Part shown: positions 12,840 to 26,106 of the stretch, piece after piece
How the letters are laid out: each line of letters starts with the position of its first letter
Position numbering within the stretch: position 1 is the first letter of the stretch
From: Vanilla planifolia
Lineage: Eukaryota; Streptophyta; Magnoliopsida; Asparagales; Orchidaceae
Length of the DNA stretch: 64,000 nucleotides
NCBI GenBank assembly: GCA_023846275.1
Contig: JAIUJO010000092.1
Span: forward strand, 30,001-94,000
Reading direction: 5' to 3'
Program-made: the position numbers and the translations under genes
The notes under the pieces: model-generated
Told to the model about the DNA's origin: nothing
The model's input: the letters and a program-made list of their open reading frames with translations, nothing else
The model's database searches: none

Positions 12840-12960
12840 AGTTAAGTAAGAAAAAATAATAATAAATTAGTATTTTAAAATAAATAAAAATATAGTAAAT
12901 CTAGAAAGTGTTGAAAGTATGTGATATAATATAAAAAAATCAATTTTATTTTAATATTAT
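12840..12960 (+). repeat. Fused satellite monomer (truncated A joined to B)
   Basis: A-type sequence (ATAGTAAATCTAGAA near 12893) runs for only about 80 bp from its TTAGTATTTT landmark before a new TTTTATTTTAATATTATG landmark starts B-type sequence (GATATTTTGATGTAAC near 12987). About 330 bp of A is missing. This looks like an unequal exchange or deletion between neighbouring monomers. Confidence 0.6.
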
Positions 12961-15900
12961 GTAAATGTATATTAAAGCTAAAACGAGATATTTTGATGTA
13001 ACAAAATATAACTAAATTAAATCAATATAAATATCACTTTAGAGAAGATTTTGAGTTCCATATTAATATAACCAAATCAAGAGAAGCAAATTAAGAAATG
13101 ATTTAAATTGCATAGAAAAGTTACATTCGATAAGCCTATGGATATACACTATAAAAATATCATTCATCAACACAAGAATGAATCAAAATGTCTCATAAAA
13201 CATATAAAAATCTTTGAAAATAAAATATTTAAAAAATAAATATTAAATTGAATCCTGCTTTTTAATGGTAGTTCGATAATGTTTGCTTTATCATAACCAT
13301 ATTGTGCTTTGAATTACTATGAATTATAAAAAGAAATAAACCTAAAAAATAATAATTTTTTTAAATATTAAGGTAACATATAATAAAGTAGAAATTGGAA
13401 AATTTTAAGTAATAAAATACAACTAAATTAATGAGAAAAGATTGAGAAAAAGAAATAAATTGTTTAAGAAAGTTATATTCCAAGTAACTATGTAGATCAA
13501 GTGTAACATCCATGATCGCCAAATCAGGTATGAATTTAATTTCTTATAAAACTTACTAAATCACCATAAAAATATAAAAAAAAATTAAAAATAATATTTA
13601 ATTTGATAAAGCTTGTTGAGATGAGTCCAACAACATTTTCTTAGCCTCCATTGGATCTCGTTTGAAATTTCTACCAATTATTATTATAAATAACATAAAT
13701 AATATATTATTACTTAATTATTAAGAAAATATATATTAAATTTAAAATGAGATAAATTGATGAAATATAATATAACCACGTAAAAATGAAAACTTTGAAA
13801 ATATGAGATAAATAATACATGAAAATTGCATTTCAAGCTATTTAGATGATAAATTGTAATATTATTTATTACTAAATTAGATACAAAACAAAATGCCACT
13901 TGTAGCATGCCAAAATATTAAAGATAATTATTTAAATATATAGAAATAAATTTTTAATTTTTTAGAGCACATACAAATAAATCTGATGATAATCATTTCG
14001 TTTTAATTAGACTTTTTTTGAAACTACGTTGAATTAAAAAACTAAATAATAATATATAGTAATATATTATTATTTTTTAATATTAAAAAATATTAAAGAT
14101 AAATTAATAATAATTTGTATTATATAATATAACAAAATAAAAGTGATTTATAGATCACATGAAAAGAGATTAGGTGTTGCATGGCAATATAACCAAATCA
14201 ACGAAAAAAAAGTCGAAGAAATGAGATAAAGGTTATGAAAAGGCTTTGTTCCAAGGTAATGAAAACATGAAGTGTAACATTCGTCATTATGAAATTAAGT
14301 AAAAAAACAATTCTCTATGTAAAAACAATAGAAAATAAATTTTTAAAACTATGAAAATGAATATTTTATTTGATAATACCCATTGACATGAGTACACCAA
14401 TGTTTTCTTTGTCTTAATCAACATTGTTTTGGAATTACTATTAATTGTATGAGTAAATAAGCATCAATAATAATAATTTATTATTTTATAATTAAATAAA
14501 TATATATTAAATCTGAAAGGAGATAAATTGAATCAATGTAAAATAACCAAGTCAAAGGCATGTAAGGCTCAAACATGATGAGTTTTAGTGTTAGAAAATC
14601 TTGTAACCAAAACAATATACAAAATTTGAACAAATGAGATAAATTAAACACAAATTTGCTTCCCATGGTACATTAAATACCGACAGTAACATCCTCGATC
14701 ATCAAATCTAATTTGAATTGAAATTCCTCATGAAACATGTTAGAACCTTAGAATATAAATTATTTAAATTATTAAATTCTATATTACTTGGGTAGAGCCC
14801 ATTAAGATGAGTCCAATAGTCTTCCCTTCATCTCGATCGAACCTTGTTAGAGTTACTATAATTCACAAAAATAAATAAAAATAATTAAAAAATAAATTAT
14901 TATTTTAGTATTATGCAAATATATATTAAAATAAAATGATATAAATTAATCTAATATATTAAATAAAAGCTATTAATTATTAAATTAGAATAGAATTATT
15001 CTTTCATAGTAATATAACCTAATCAAAGTAAAACATTTGAAGAAAAAAAATAAATTTCTTTTAAAAGTTGCATTCCAAGATACCAAAGAAATTATGCATC
15101 ACATCTTAAATCATCAAATTATGTATGAATAAATATATCTCATAAAGTGCATAAAAAATTAAAAAACACTTAAAACTCTTAATATTCAAATCATTATTAA
15201 ACTAAGCCTCTCACAAAAAGTATAAAAACTTTAAAAAAATAAAAATATTCAAAAATATCAAAGATGATTTAATTTGAATGTGCTCATAGAGTTGTGTCCA
15301 ACATAAGTAAATAAACTTAACAATTAAAACATTATTTTACTATTAAGGAAATATATAATGAAGCTAAAATTTGATAAATTAAAGTGATATAATATAACTA
15401 ATTAAAATCATTATAATATCCACATGAGAGGAGAACTTAAGATTCATAACAATAAGACAAAATCAAAACAAAAAATTTTAAAATTGATATAAATTGTACA
15501 AGAAACTTGCATTACAACATACTAAGGAGGCCAAATGTAACTTTCTTGATCGTAAAATTAGCCACAAATCAAAATGTCTCGCAAAGAATGCTAAAATCCA
15601 AAAAAATATTTAAAAAAATAAAAATAAATATTAATTAGATGGTACTCATGATGACGAGAATGGCAACATTTGTTTTGTCTTAATCAGACCCCATTTGAAA
15701 TTATTACAAATTATCAAAATCAACGAAGAAATAAATAAAAATTATTATTTTTAATATTAACTAAATTTATATTAAAGATAAATTGATATAGATTGAGGAA
15801 ACATAACGAAATCAAAATGATGAAATGTTCACATGAGAGGAGTGTTAGAGTTTAAATTAATAAAACCAAATCAAAGAGAATAATTTAATGAAATGGTATA

Positions 15901-18900
15901 AATTACACAAGAAAACTACATCCTAAGATACTTAGAATATTGAGTGTATTATCATTGATAGTCAAATTATTTATAGATCTAAATATTTGTAAAGAATGCA
16001 ACAACCCTAAAAACTAAAAATATTTTAAAATATAAAGATTAAAATTTTTTTTATAGTGCTTATCAATAAGATCTAATTATATATGCTTCATATTGATCAA
16101 AACACATTTGGAATTACTGTGAATTACCAACGTTAATAAGCATAAATAATAACAAAGTATTACTTTTATAGTAAAAATATATAATAAAGGTTGATAAAGA
16201 TAAATTAAAGAAATGTGTTATAACTAAATAAAAGCAATATAGTGGCGAGAGAAGTGGAGAAATATTTTTTCATAGTAATGTAAGAAAATAAAAACAAAAA
16301 AAATTTTAGAAAATGAGATAAATTTCATGAGAAAACTACATTCCAAAATATTAAGATTGAATGTAACATCTTTGATCATCAAGTTAAAAATAATAACAAT
16401 ATATCAAAAAGAATGTCAAAATCATAAAAATTAAAAATATTTAAACCTATAAATACATTTAATTGCATAGAGCATGTAGAGATGTGTCAAATGACATCCA
16501 TTTCCTCTTGAACAGACATTGTTTGGAATTGCTCTAAAATTTTTAATTAACAAAGCATAGATAATAAAAGATTATTTTTAAATATTAATTAAAGATAAAA
16601 ATAGAATAATTGAAGGATTATAACATAACCAAATCAAAGTGATGTAAATGTTACATGAGAGAAAGTTTGGGGTGACAGAGCAATATAACTAAATCAAACC
16701 AAAACATTAAAAAATTGAGATAAAGTTTTTGGGAAAGTTGCATTCCAATCTACTAAACAAATTTTGTATACCATCCTTAATTATAAAATTTTATTCAAAT
16801 CAAAATATCTCATCAATCATATAAACCACTAGAAAATAAAATTTGAAGAAATAAAATAAATAATACAGTAATGTTGTATTACAAGATACTTAGAAGATAG
16901 AGTGTAACATCTTAGTCATCAAATTAAGCAAAAATCAAAATGATTCATAAAGCATGCTAAAATATTAAAACCTAAATAATTTAAAAATATAAAAATAAAT
17001 ATTTAATTTAATAGTACTCATTGAGATGAGACCAATAGTGTTTGTTCATCTCAATCAAAACTTATTAGGAATTACAACAAATTATCAAAGCAAGCATAAA
17101 AATATAAATCATTATTTTATTATTAAGTAAATATATAATAAAATTAGAAAAAGATAAATTAAAGTAATGTAATAAAATTAAATCAAAGCATATAATGGTC
17201 ACATGAGAGAAGAATTAGTATTTTATTATAATATAATAATATGAAAGCAAAAACTTTGAAGAAATGAGATAAATTACATAGTAAAATAAAATTCCATGAT
17301 ACTAGATCAAATGTACCATGCTTAATCACGAAATTTAGTATAAAAAGAAATGTCTTATAATGCATTCAAATACCATAGAAAATAAAATGTTTACAAAAAA
17401 TAAAAATGTATATTTAATTGGATAAACTTTATTAAGACTAAGCTAATGACATTAGTATTATCTCAATCCCATCTTATTTCAAATTTGTTCAAATCATTAT
17501 AAATAATCATAAATAAGATTTAAAATTTTATTTATTAAATTTGTTAAGCAGTAAAACAAAGCATTGTAATACAACTAAATCGAAAAGATGTAGAGGTCAC
17601 ACAAAAAGAAACTTAGAGTGATATAGAAATATAACCAAACAAAATTAAGAAATTTGAAGAAATGAGATAACTTGTATAAGAAAGTTATATTTGAAGATAC
17701 TTAGAAGATGAAGAATAACATTTTGATTCATCATGTCTAGTACTAATCAAAATATCTCATAAAGCTATAAAACTCTACAAAATGAAATATTTCAAAATAT
17801 AGAAATTAAGATCTAGTAGAGCTCATTGATACAAGTCCAATGACAATTTTTTTGTCTCGATTAGACCACATTTGGAGTTATTATGAATTTAAAAATTAAA
17901 TATGAATAAATAATAATATATTATTATTTTAATATTAATTAAATATATATTAAAGTTGAAATAAGATAAATTGAATCAATGTAACACAATTAAATCAAAA
18001 TAAAGTAAAGGTCATAATAGGGTAGAATTATAGTTTCATTATAATATAAGTAAATCAAAGTGAAACTCTTAAAGGAATGAGATAAATTGTACTCAAAAGC
18101 CATGTTACAATAAACTAGAGAGATTGAATGTGACATCCTCGATCATCAAAACAACTATGAATTAAAATGTTTAATAAAAGTTTCCAAAAAAAAATATTTA
18201 GAAATATAAAAGGTGAATATAATTACATAATGCTCATCATAGCCAATCTAACATCATTTGTTTCATCATAATTAAACTTTGTTTGGAATTACTATAACAA
18301 CTAAATGAACATAAACAGTAATGAATTATTATTTTAATATAAAGAGAATAAATTAATACTGAAATAAGATATATTAAGAAAATATAATATAATAAAATAA
18401 AAAAAATGTAAAGTTCATATAAAAAGAGAATTTTTGTTTCATAGTATATAACCAAATCAAAGAAAATTTGAAGAAATGAGATAAATTATATGAGAAAACT
18501 ACATTCAAAATGCTAAGAAGATCATGTGTAATACTCTCAATTTTTAGATTTGAATCACTTGTAAAGAATGCTAAAACATTAAAAACATAAATTTTTAAAA
18601 TATAAAAGCATATTTTATTTGATAGTGCTCAATTAGGGTGGCTCTAGTAGAGAACTACAACTCCTTGGGTTTGGAAAGTAGGTATGACTGGTTTGGCATG
18701 GGTTGGAATGGGTTGACACAAGTTGACATTGGCTCATGGATCATTGTAGGTTGAAATGGATAAGCTTAAGTTGATCTACACAAGTTGGAGCATATTGATA
18801 TTGGTTTATAGGTTAGTAGTTGAGTAGGTAGAGCATGCTATGCAAGTCGGCAACGGTTGCATGGGTGACATTATAATAATGATGATGGAAAATTGTGGTG

Positions 18901-20420
18901 ACAACAATAACTTTTGATGATCGATAGCCAAAGTATTAAAAAATGATAATTTGAAGTAAACATAACAAAAATTTAAACAAAAAAAACTATGAGTTGACTG
19001 CAAGAATTCTTCAAATTATTTTTTAAGTTAGAAATATCCAAAAAGCTACCAATTGAGCCCCCAAAATTAGAAAATAGAATACAGATGCAAATGACATGAT
19101 AAACTAAAAATAAAAATTGAAATATGCTAATATATAAGAGTTGGCTATAATTAACCCTACCAAGAATAATGGTAATAGAAACTAATGAGAAATAGGAGAG
19201 CCAATTCTATCATAACACTAACTTTGAGTAAAACTAGTATGCATGTAAGTGGAACCTCTACATGATGCATAACTTTCTATTGTATTAAAAAGAAATTTAG
19301 CGTTTTTACCTAGACTTTTGATTAAGGGTAGTTGTAGATCTGAGTTTGGATTGAAGCACTTAAAATTGTTGTGTTATTTACTTTTTGCTCTCCTACACAA
19401 CAAATTTTCAAATCTAAGAATAATTTTTAAAGCTTGTCTATAAGAGAGATTAAGTTTTGTAAAAGAATTCTATTAGTAATTCACTTATGTTTTGATTTTT
19501 TTTTAAAGTATAATATTAGTATAAAACATCCCCCTCCTGTAGATAACTTTTAGTGAAATTCTCAACAGATATTACTTTTACTAATTTAGCTTAAGAGATA
19601 TGATAGAAAACCTTTAAGAAAAAACAATATATTAAAGATATGATTATTTTGCTATCATTAAACTATCCGCACAAAGGCCATGGTTTTGAGAATTATATGA
19701 TAAGATGGGATATGATGTACTAATATATGATATTATTTATTTATATGAGGTTGGATACAATAGAGTTTGGATAATAGTCATATATGAGAAACATGAACTT
19801 TTAATATGAAAAAGGATAAAATACAAATGAATAAATATTATGAAATAAAACATGAATCTTTCAAATTACAAAACTTAAGTAATATCAAAACATTCATTAA
19901 TTTGTAACATAAATAACTTTATTAAAATTTAATTCCATGATCATTCTCAGTCTAATTTAAACAACTCAAATGATTATAGAGTAATTTCCTCCTACAAATC
20001 TTAATTGTTATTAAAAACACGTTTTAGAAAAGGCATTAGTGATTAGCCACCCTTGCAATTCTAGGTCTCTATGAATGATTCCTTACCCTATTTAGTGTAG
20101 ATAATGAATGACTGACAACTATTAAATTTGGCTTGGAATATCATCAAAGGTGGTTACATATCTAAAAGGGCTATTTAACCACCAATGCCCATTTAGAAAT
20201 TATTATTTAGTTTTATAAATCATTGAGTGAGAGTATATGATAAGTAACAATAATTACAAATAAATAAGAGCACATGGGATAACACAAGAAAATTTTGAGT
20301 GGTTCGATCCAAACTAATCCACCACCAACTAAATAACTAGGCCTACACTAAAATCCACCAATGTTGTTGTAGCTAGGTGAGGTAAAGTACATGCAATGTA
20401 TGATTATTTTAGTTTACTAT

Positions 20421-20545
20421 ATTTTTTCCTTATTGAAAATTTTAAATTTCAAATGGAAATTTAAATTTTTTAATTTTCAATTTTGAATTCATATAAAGTT
20501 TGAAATTTGAAATTTATATATATCATATGATTATTTTATGGAAAA
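20421..20545. repeat. AT-rich segment of AAATTT-type inverted motifs
   Basis: TTTTAAATTTCAAATGGAAATTTAAATTTT and following text contain several near-palindromic AAATTT words in both directions. The segment could fold into short hairpins. It is too degenerate to call a transposon terminus, and I assign no function. Confidence 0.4.
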
Positions 20546-21699
20546 TAATCCTTAAATGAATATTTTATGCAAATGATTGTGGAGAATTTGGAAATTAAAA
20601 GAAATAAAAGAAATAAAAAGATATGAAGTGGATATGACACCTTAGCATAGGTAAGAAAATAGATTATCCAACTAATAAAGTTAACATGATTAAAGGAATG
20701 AATTTCTTGGCTATAGAAAAGCATGATATGCAATGTTTAGACAGCTTCCTTGAACCCTTACTAATATTAAAAATAAGAAGAACCAATCAAAGAGAGCATG
20801 ATGACCAATGTTGAGAGCAAGGAGAGTTTACAAGCCCAATAATGAAGAGGAGAACCAAAGTAGAATACACCTCTTCTAAGTTCAAGAAGTAGCATATAAA
20901 TTTAGATGCATATTAGGAGTCTAAATTAAGTATTTTGCTTTAAAATTACATGATATAGTCATAGGGTGACCATGGATATGAAGAATATTCAATGGTTTCT
21001 ATGTTTTTTCTTAAATTGAAGCGAAATTGTATAATAATTGCATTATTTATATTAAACTTTCATGATAAGCTCTGAGTTAAGATGTAAGTATGTATTAGAC
21101 AAAAATTGTTTTACATGTATGCATCATTTTATGTACAATTGTCATTGATTACTCAATTTGATGTGTTAGATGATAAGAACTAATCGTGTCAAAATTTAAA
21201 TTGATCAAATTGTGAATTAATTGAAATTTGATTTTGGTGTTGAAAGAATGTGGGTTGAGAGTTATATTTATCATATTGTGGTGATTCCTTTAGTTAAATT
21301 CATGCTTGTGGTGGTAAACGTTTAATGATTGGTTAAAATAAAAATATAATAATCTTGTAAAATATGATTGGTATGATTTGTAGCATTATCTATGATTGAG
21401 ACCATTTTATTACAAGCTAAGATTATTTTTGTTATAAGTAAATATGTGTTGGCTTGCTAAATTATGATGAAAAATGTTGTTTATTATGAGAACATATTTT
21501 TGTAATTTGCAATTATACCTTATGAAAATGGAAAAACATGTTATGAACATAGAAGTAGAAATGTAATAGCATGCATACATTCAAATAAATTGTGGACATA
21601 AATAATTGAAAACATTGCAATAAGTTTATATTTCACTTTTCCTATAAGAATTCAAATTTACCAAAATATATGGTGGAACATTTAGCTAAAAATCAATAA

Positions 21700-23530
21700 T
21701 AATTAAGGTAATTTTAGTATAATAACTTAAGATTGATTTTATTTCAACTTATACTATAATACACTTTTGAATCACTGGTAAGGTCTTCCTTAAACCCAAA
21801 CCTAGGACTAAATTTTCCAACAAAGTTGGAACTAAATGGCTTGGATTTTCCCTTTAGGTTGAGTGTAAAGCTAGGCCATGGAAATGTAATGCAAGAAAAG
21901 AAGAATAAAAGAAGCCTAGACATCTTCCAAGGCTAATGAGTTCTTATGTTTTCTGGGGGGAAGCCTTGAGGAGCTTGAATTGGCCATGGAAGATATGTAA
22001 AGGAGTCAAAGGTATTGATGAAGTACAGCAAAAATCTTTAGAGTTTGTTAAAGAGGAGTAGTAAATTAGAATGGGGCTCAATATAGCTAACAAATATAAT
22101 TAACTTAAACTTGACTTGTGAAAAATATAAGGCTGATTAAAGAAACCTAGGATTTATAAATTTTATTATTGGAGAATTTGAAATTAAAAGGTCTTAAAAA
22201 TAAAATTTTATTATCCCAAATTTGGTATTTGAATATTTAGGATTTAAAATTAAAATAGCTTAGGTTTGAAATTTGATGCTTCATTAGGGTTGAGAATTTA
22301 ATAACCCTAAATAAGTTTGAATGTAGGCTAGGAATTTGAAGCACCTTTGATAAGGTCAAGAATAGTTTAAGAATTATTTTGAATGTAGGCTAGGAATTTA
22401 AAGCACCTTTGATAAGACTTGGCCAAAAACATTAATGCAAGAAACAACTAATAAAAGAGCTTAGATGGCCTCAAGTGCAAGTAATTTCTTGAGTTTTCTT
22501 TTGGGGAGCCTTGAAGAGCTTGAATTAGCCATGGAAGATGGCTAAGGGAGGATTTGGTCTAGATTAAATGCAGCAAAAGGCTTTGGATTGTATTGAAGAA
22601 AGGTAAGAAATTATGAGTTAGGTAGATGAAATTATGAGCTTCAATGGTATTAAATTTTAATTTTGAATTTCTTAAATTTGATATTTGAATATCTAGGATT
22701 TAAATTTTTAAAACCTTAGCTTTGAAATTTTTTCTTTGGTTAGGCTTGAGAATCCGACAACCCTAAAATTTTTTTAAGGTAAGGACTTGAAGGACTATTG
22801 TTAAGGTTAAGAATAGTTTAAGAGTTAGGTAGATGAAATTGCTATTGATTAATGTTTTATATAAAGAAAACCTTATGATCAATTACAAGTAATAATTGAT
22901 GTAGTTATGGTATTATAACTTAGGGATGATTCTATTTAAAGCTATGACATAATACACTTTTGAATCACAAAAAATATCTTCTTCAAACCCAAACCTAAGA
23001 ATAAATTTTCCAACCAAATGAAGACTTAATGACAACTAAAATGAACCTAGATGGATTCCAAGACAAGTGAACTCGCTTGTTTTCCTATGGGGAGACTCAC
23101 TGAGCTTGAAGTAGCCAAGGTAGATGGCTAAAGGAGAATTATGTCATAATTAAGTGCAACAAAATTCATTAGATTTGGCTAAAGAACAATAGAAAATTAA
23201 GAAGGATCTCAATATAGCTAACAAACATACATGGCTTAAACTAGAGTTGTGAAAATTATATGATTGATCAAAAGAACCTAAGATTTATAAATTTGTTTAT
23301 GGAGAAGTTTAAATTCAAAGGTCATAAATTTGAAATTTAAATATCCTAAATTTGATATTTGAGTATCTAAGATTTAAAATTTAAACACCTTTGGTTTGGA
23401 AAGTTGAGCTAGGTTAGGGTTAGGAAACAAAGAACACTAAATAAGTTTGAAGGTAACGTGAGACTTAAAAGGTCCTATTATATTTTCAAGACGAACACAA
23501 GTAGTTATATGAAATTTCTATTGATTAAGG
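21700..23530 (+). repeat. Diverged direct repeats, three copies, inside the insertion
   Basis: GAGCTTGAATTGGCCATGG at 21971 recurs as close variants at 22516 and 23102. TATTTGAATATTTAGGATTT near 22225 recurs near 22681 and 23355. TAATACACTTTTGAATCAC at 21757 recurs at 22950. Copies 1 and 3 are about equal in length (landmarks 1130-1193 bp apart) and the middle copy is internally shortened. Both full copies also share CTCAATATAGCTAACAAA. No open frame is conserved across copies, so this looks like non-coding transposon sequence. Confidence 0.8.
22319..22442 (+). repeat. 62-bp tandem duplication
   Basis: GAATGTAGGCTAGGAATTT followed by GAAGCACCTTTGATAAG starts at 22319 and is repeated with one visible difference from 22381. 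This small duplication sits at the end of the first copy of the larger direct-repeat cluster. Confidence 0.85.
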
Positions 23531-24890
23531 TTTTATTGTAAATAGAGGACTCTATTTTATCTTTTGGAGTGGTGTTTCACTCACACAAGGGACTAATAAT
23601 AACTTGGATTTTGGTTAAACTTAGATTTAATTTTTTTGTAATGGGTAATATTGTGATTGGACATTAATTAGGCTCTTTGGCCAAGTGTTAACACCACAAT
23701 GATGGTCTAGGTTGTGCATGTGGCTCAAGGGAGTCTATTGGTAAGGGTAACATAGTAGCATCTTATACATCACAAAGAGGTTCCATTTCAATGCATACTT
23801 CATCTATTCAAACTCAAAGACATCTAGGTTTAGCTCCTCTACTCATTAGTCTCCCTTATCATTCTCATTGTTGGTTTTAATTACAGCTAACCTTTATTTA
23901 TTGCATATTTTAGTTTTCTTTTCATCTGTTTTCTAAGCTATTTACATCTACATTTTATTTTAAGTTGTTTGCAAATTAATTAGTAATGTTTTCATTATTT
24001 TCATCTTTAAATAAGAAGAGATCATCCCAATAATAGTCCCATAGTTCCTTTACTACAAAGTTCTCTAGAAAATGACTTAAGAAATGTTTCAAATTGAGTT
24101 TTGGGCTACTTCAACTACTCTATCATTTTAATAATAAGTAAATATTTATTAAAACTAAAATGAGATAAATTGAAATAATCCAATAAATAAATCAAGGTAA
24201 TGAAAGCAAATAAGTAACTACATAATAAAGTTGAAACGAGATTAATTGAAGAAATATAATGTAACAAAATTTAAATGATTTAATAGTCGCATAAGAGGAG
24301 AACTATATTTTAACAGCAGTTAACCAAATTGAAGCAAAATGTTTCAATAAATGAGATAAATTCTATACGTAAGTTACATCCCAGGATACTAAAGAGATTG
24401 ATCGTAATTTCCTTCATTGCCAATTTGAATGTGAAGTTAAATTTCTTATAAAACATGACAAGGCCATAGAAAATAAAATGTTTAAAAATATTTTTACGTA
24501 GATAAAGTGCATTGAGATGTGTCAAAAGATATTTGTTTCAACCTAGTAAGATCTCATTTGGAGTTACTACCAATTATTATCTTAAATAATCATTAATATT
24601 AATTACATTCTTTATAATATTAATTAAATAAAAATACATATCAAAATTTAAATATGATAAATTGAAGCAACACAATATAATCATTCTAAAGCAATGTAAA
24701 GTTCGCATGAGAGAAGAAATAGACTTTCATAGTGATATAACAAAATAAAAGTAAAATATTAGAAAAAATAACATAAATTATACTACAAATTTTCATGCCA
24801 AGATATTAAGAAGATCAAGTATAACATTCATGATCATCAAATTAGGTGAATTAAAATAACTCAAAAAGAATGGCAAAAGAATAGAAACAA

Positions 24891-24909
24891 ATATATATAT
24901 ATATATATA
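24891..24909. repeat. Short (AT)n microsatellite in satellite
   Basis: Nineteen bases of uninterrupted AT alternation lie within a monomer, just before GAATATTTAAT. Confidence 0.9.
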
Positions 24910-26020
24910 GAAACGAATATTTAATAGAATATAGATCATCAAAAAAAGTCTAATGATCTTTATTTCATCTCCATGGGACCTCATTTGGAATTACATCAAA
25001 TTACTGAACTAAATACATATAAATAATGATAAATTTTTAAATTAAAATTAAGTAAATATTTAATAATTATATAAATTGAAGTAATGTAATGCAACTAATT
25101 CAAAACATGTAATAGTCAATCAAGATATGAATTAGAGTTTCATAGTAATATAATCAATTAAAAGCAAAACATTTAAAAAAAATAAAATAAATGACATAAT
25201 AAAGTTTCTTTCCAAAATACTAAGGACATCAAGTGAAACATCCTCAATGGTTAAATTAAATATGAATAAAAATACCTCAAAAAATATGACAAATTAATAA
25301 ATAATAAAATCTATAAAGATATAAAAATAAATGTTTAATTGGAGTGCTTTAGAGTTATATAGAAACATAAATAAAATAAAAAAAATAAGAATGAGATAAA
25401 TTGTACATGAATTACCAAAATAAAATATTGTTAAGAGTGTCAAAAACTTGTAAAGTAAAATATTCAAAAATATAGGTATGAATATTTAATTTTATAAAGC
25501 TTATTGTGATCAGCATAATGGCATTTGTTTAGTTTCAATCAAACCCCATTTTGAATTAATTTGAATTATTAAATAAAAATAGCATAATTAATAAAAAATT
25601 ATTATTTTATATAAAGTAAATATACATATATAAAGTTAAAATAAGATAAATTGAAGTAATGCAATACAAGCAAATCAAACCAATGTAAAGTCACATAAGA
25701 GAAGATTATGAGTAAAATTTGGATAAATGAGAGAAATATTTCAAGAAAGTTGTATTCCAAACTATTAAGAAGATCTAGTGTAACATCCTTGATCATAAAA
25801 ATTTGTAGGAATAAAAATTTTACCTAAAACATGTCAAAACCATAGAAAATAAAATTTTTTAAAAATATTAAATTGAATACTTAATTGAGTAAAGCTTTTT
25901 TAGGCTAATCGAATGACATTTGTTTCATTTTGTTCAAACCTCATTTAAAATTTATATGAATCGCAAGAGTAAATAATAATAAACAATTCTGATTTTTTAA
26001 AATATTAAATAAATAAATAA

Positions 26021-26028
<8 letters not shown>

Positions 26029-26102
<74 letters not shown>
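26029..26102. repeat. (AT)37 microsatellite
   Basis: This is a pure 74-bp AT run, the longest perfect microsatellite in the window. It lies where ordinary monomers have AAATATATATTAAA, and the monomer continues with TAAATTTTAATAAAATT. It therefore arose by expansion of a motif already in the satellite. A pure (AT)37 could extrude as a cruciform, and its length may be imprecise from sequencing. Confidence 0.97.

Positions 26103-26106
<4 letters not shown>

Larger units (their letters stand above)
7227..18631 (+). repeat. AT-rich ~415-bp satellite, block 2
   Basis: This continues the same satellite, in the same orientation. The TTATTATTTTAATATT landmark recurs near 7680, 8100, 8462, 8868, 9290, 9705, 10055, 10465, 10820, 11237, 11967, 12445, 13355, 13709, 14068, 14480, 14899, 15330, 15743, 16155, 16571, 17110, 17920 and 18325. 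Spacings fall mostly in two classes, about 410-430 bp and 350-362 bp. A few units are shorter or rearranged (11658, 12866-12947, near 16850). Nothing resembling a gene is present. Short open frames of 60-76 codons here are chance frames in AT-rich DNA. Confidence 0.9.
18632..24120. mobile_element. Composite non-satellite insertion, unclassified
   Basis: Satellite sequence stops after TTTGATAGTGCTCA near 18632 and resumes at ATCATTTTAATAATAAG near 24121. The 5.5 kb between has a more mixed base composition and no satellite landmarks. It holds GGTTGACA-like degenerate repeats (18650-18800), a stretch ending in CATCCCCCTCCTG near 19530 that resembles a plant copia LTR 3' region, and GAGTGGTTCGATCCAAACTA near 20300, similar in style to an antisense copia LTR motif. 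A diverged direct repeat cluster lies at 21700-23530. No reverse transcriptase, integrase or transposase is recognisable, and the longest frames are under 75 codons. I could not identify matching LTRs, terminal inverted repeats or a target duplication. It is probably nested, decayed retrotransposon debris; a decayed genic segment is not excluded. Confidence 0.5.

Noticed and set aside
18640..18800. GGTTGACA-like repeats as a minisatellite
   Set aside because: Units are too irregular in length and sequence to define a period.
20300..20312. GGTTCGATCC as a tRNA B box (tRNA gene or SINE)
   Set aside because: No A box, cloverleaf or poly-T terminator at the right spacing. The context fits an antisense copia LTR motif better.
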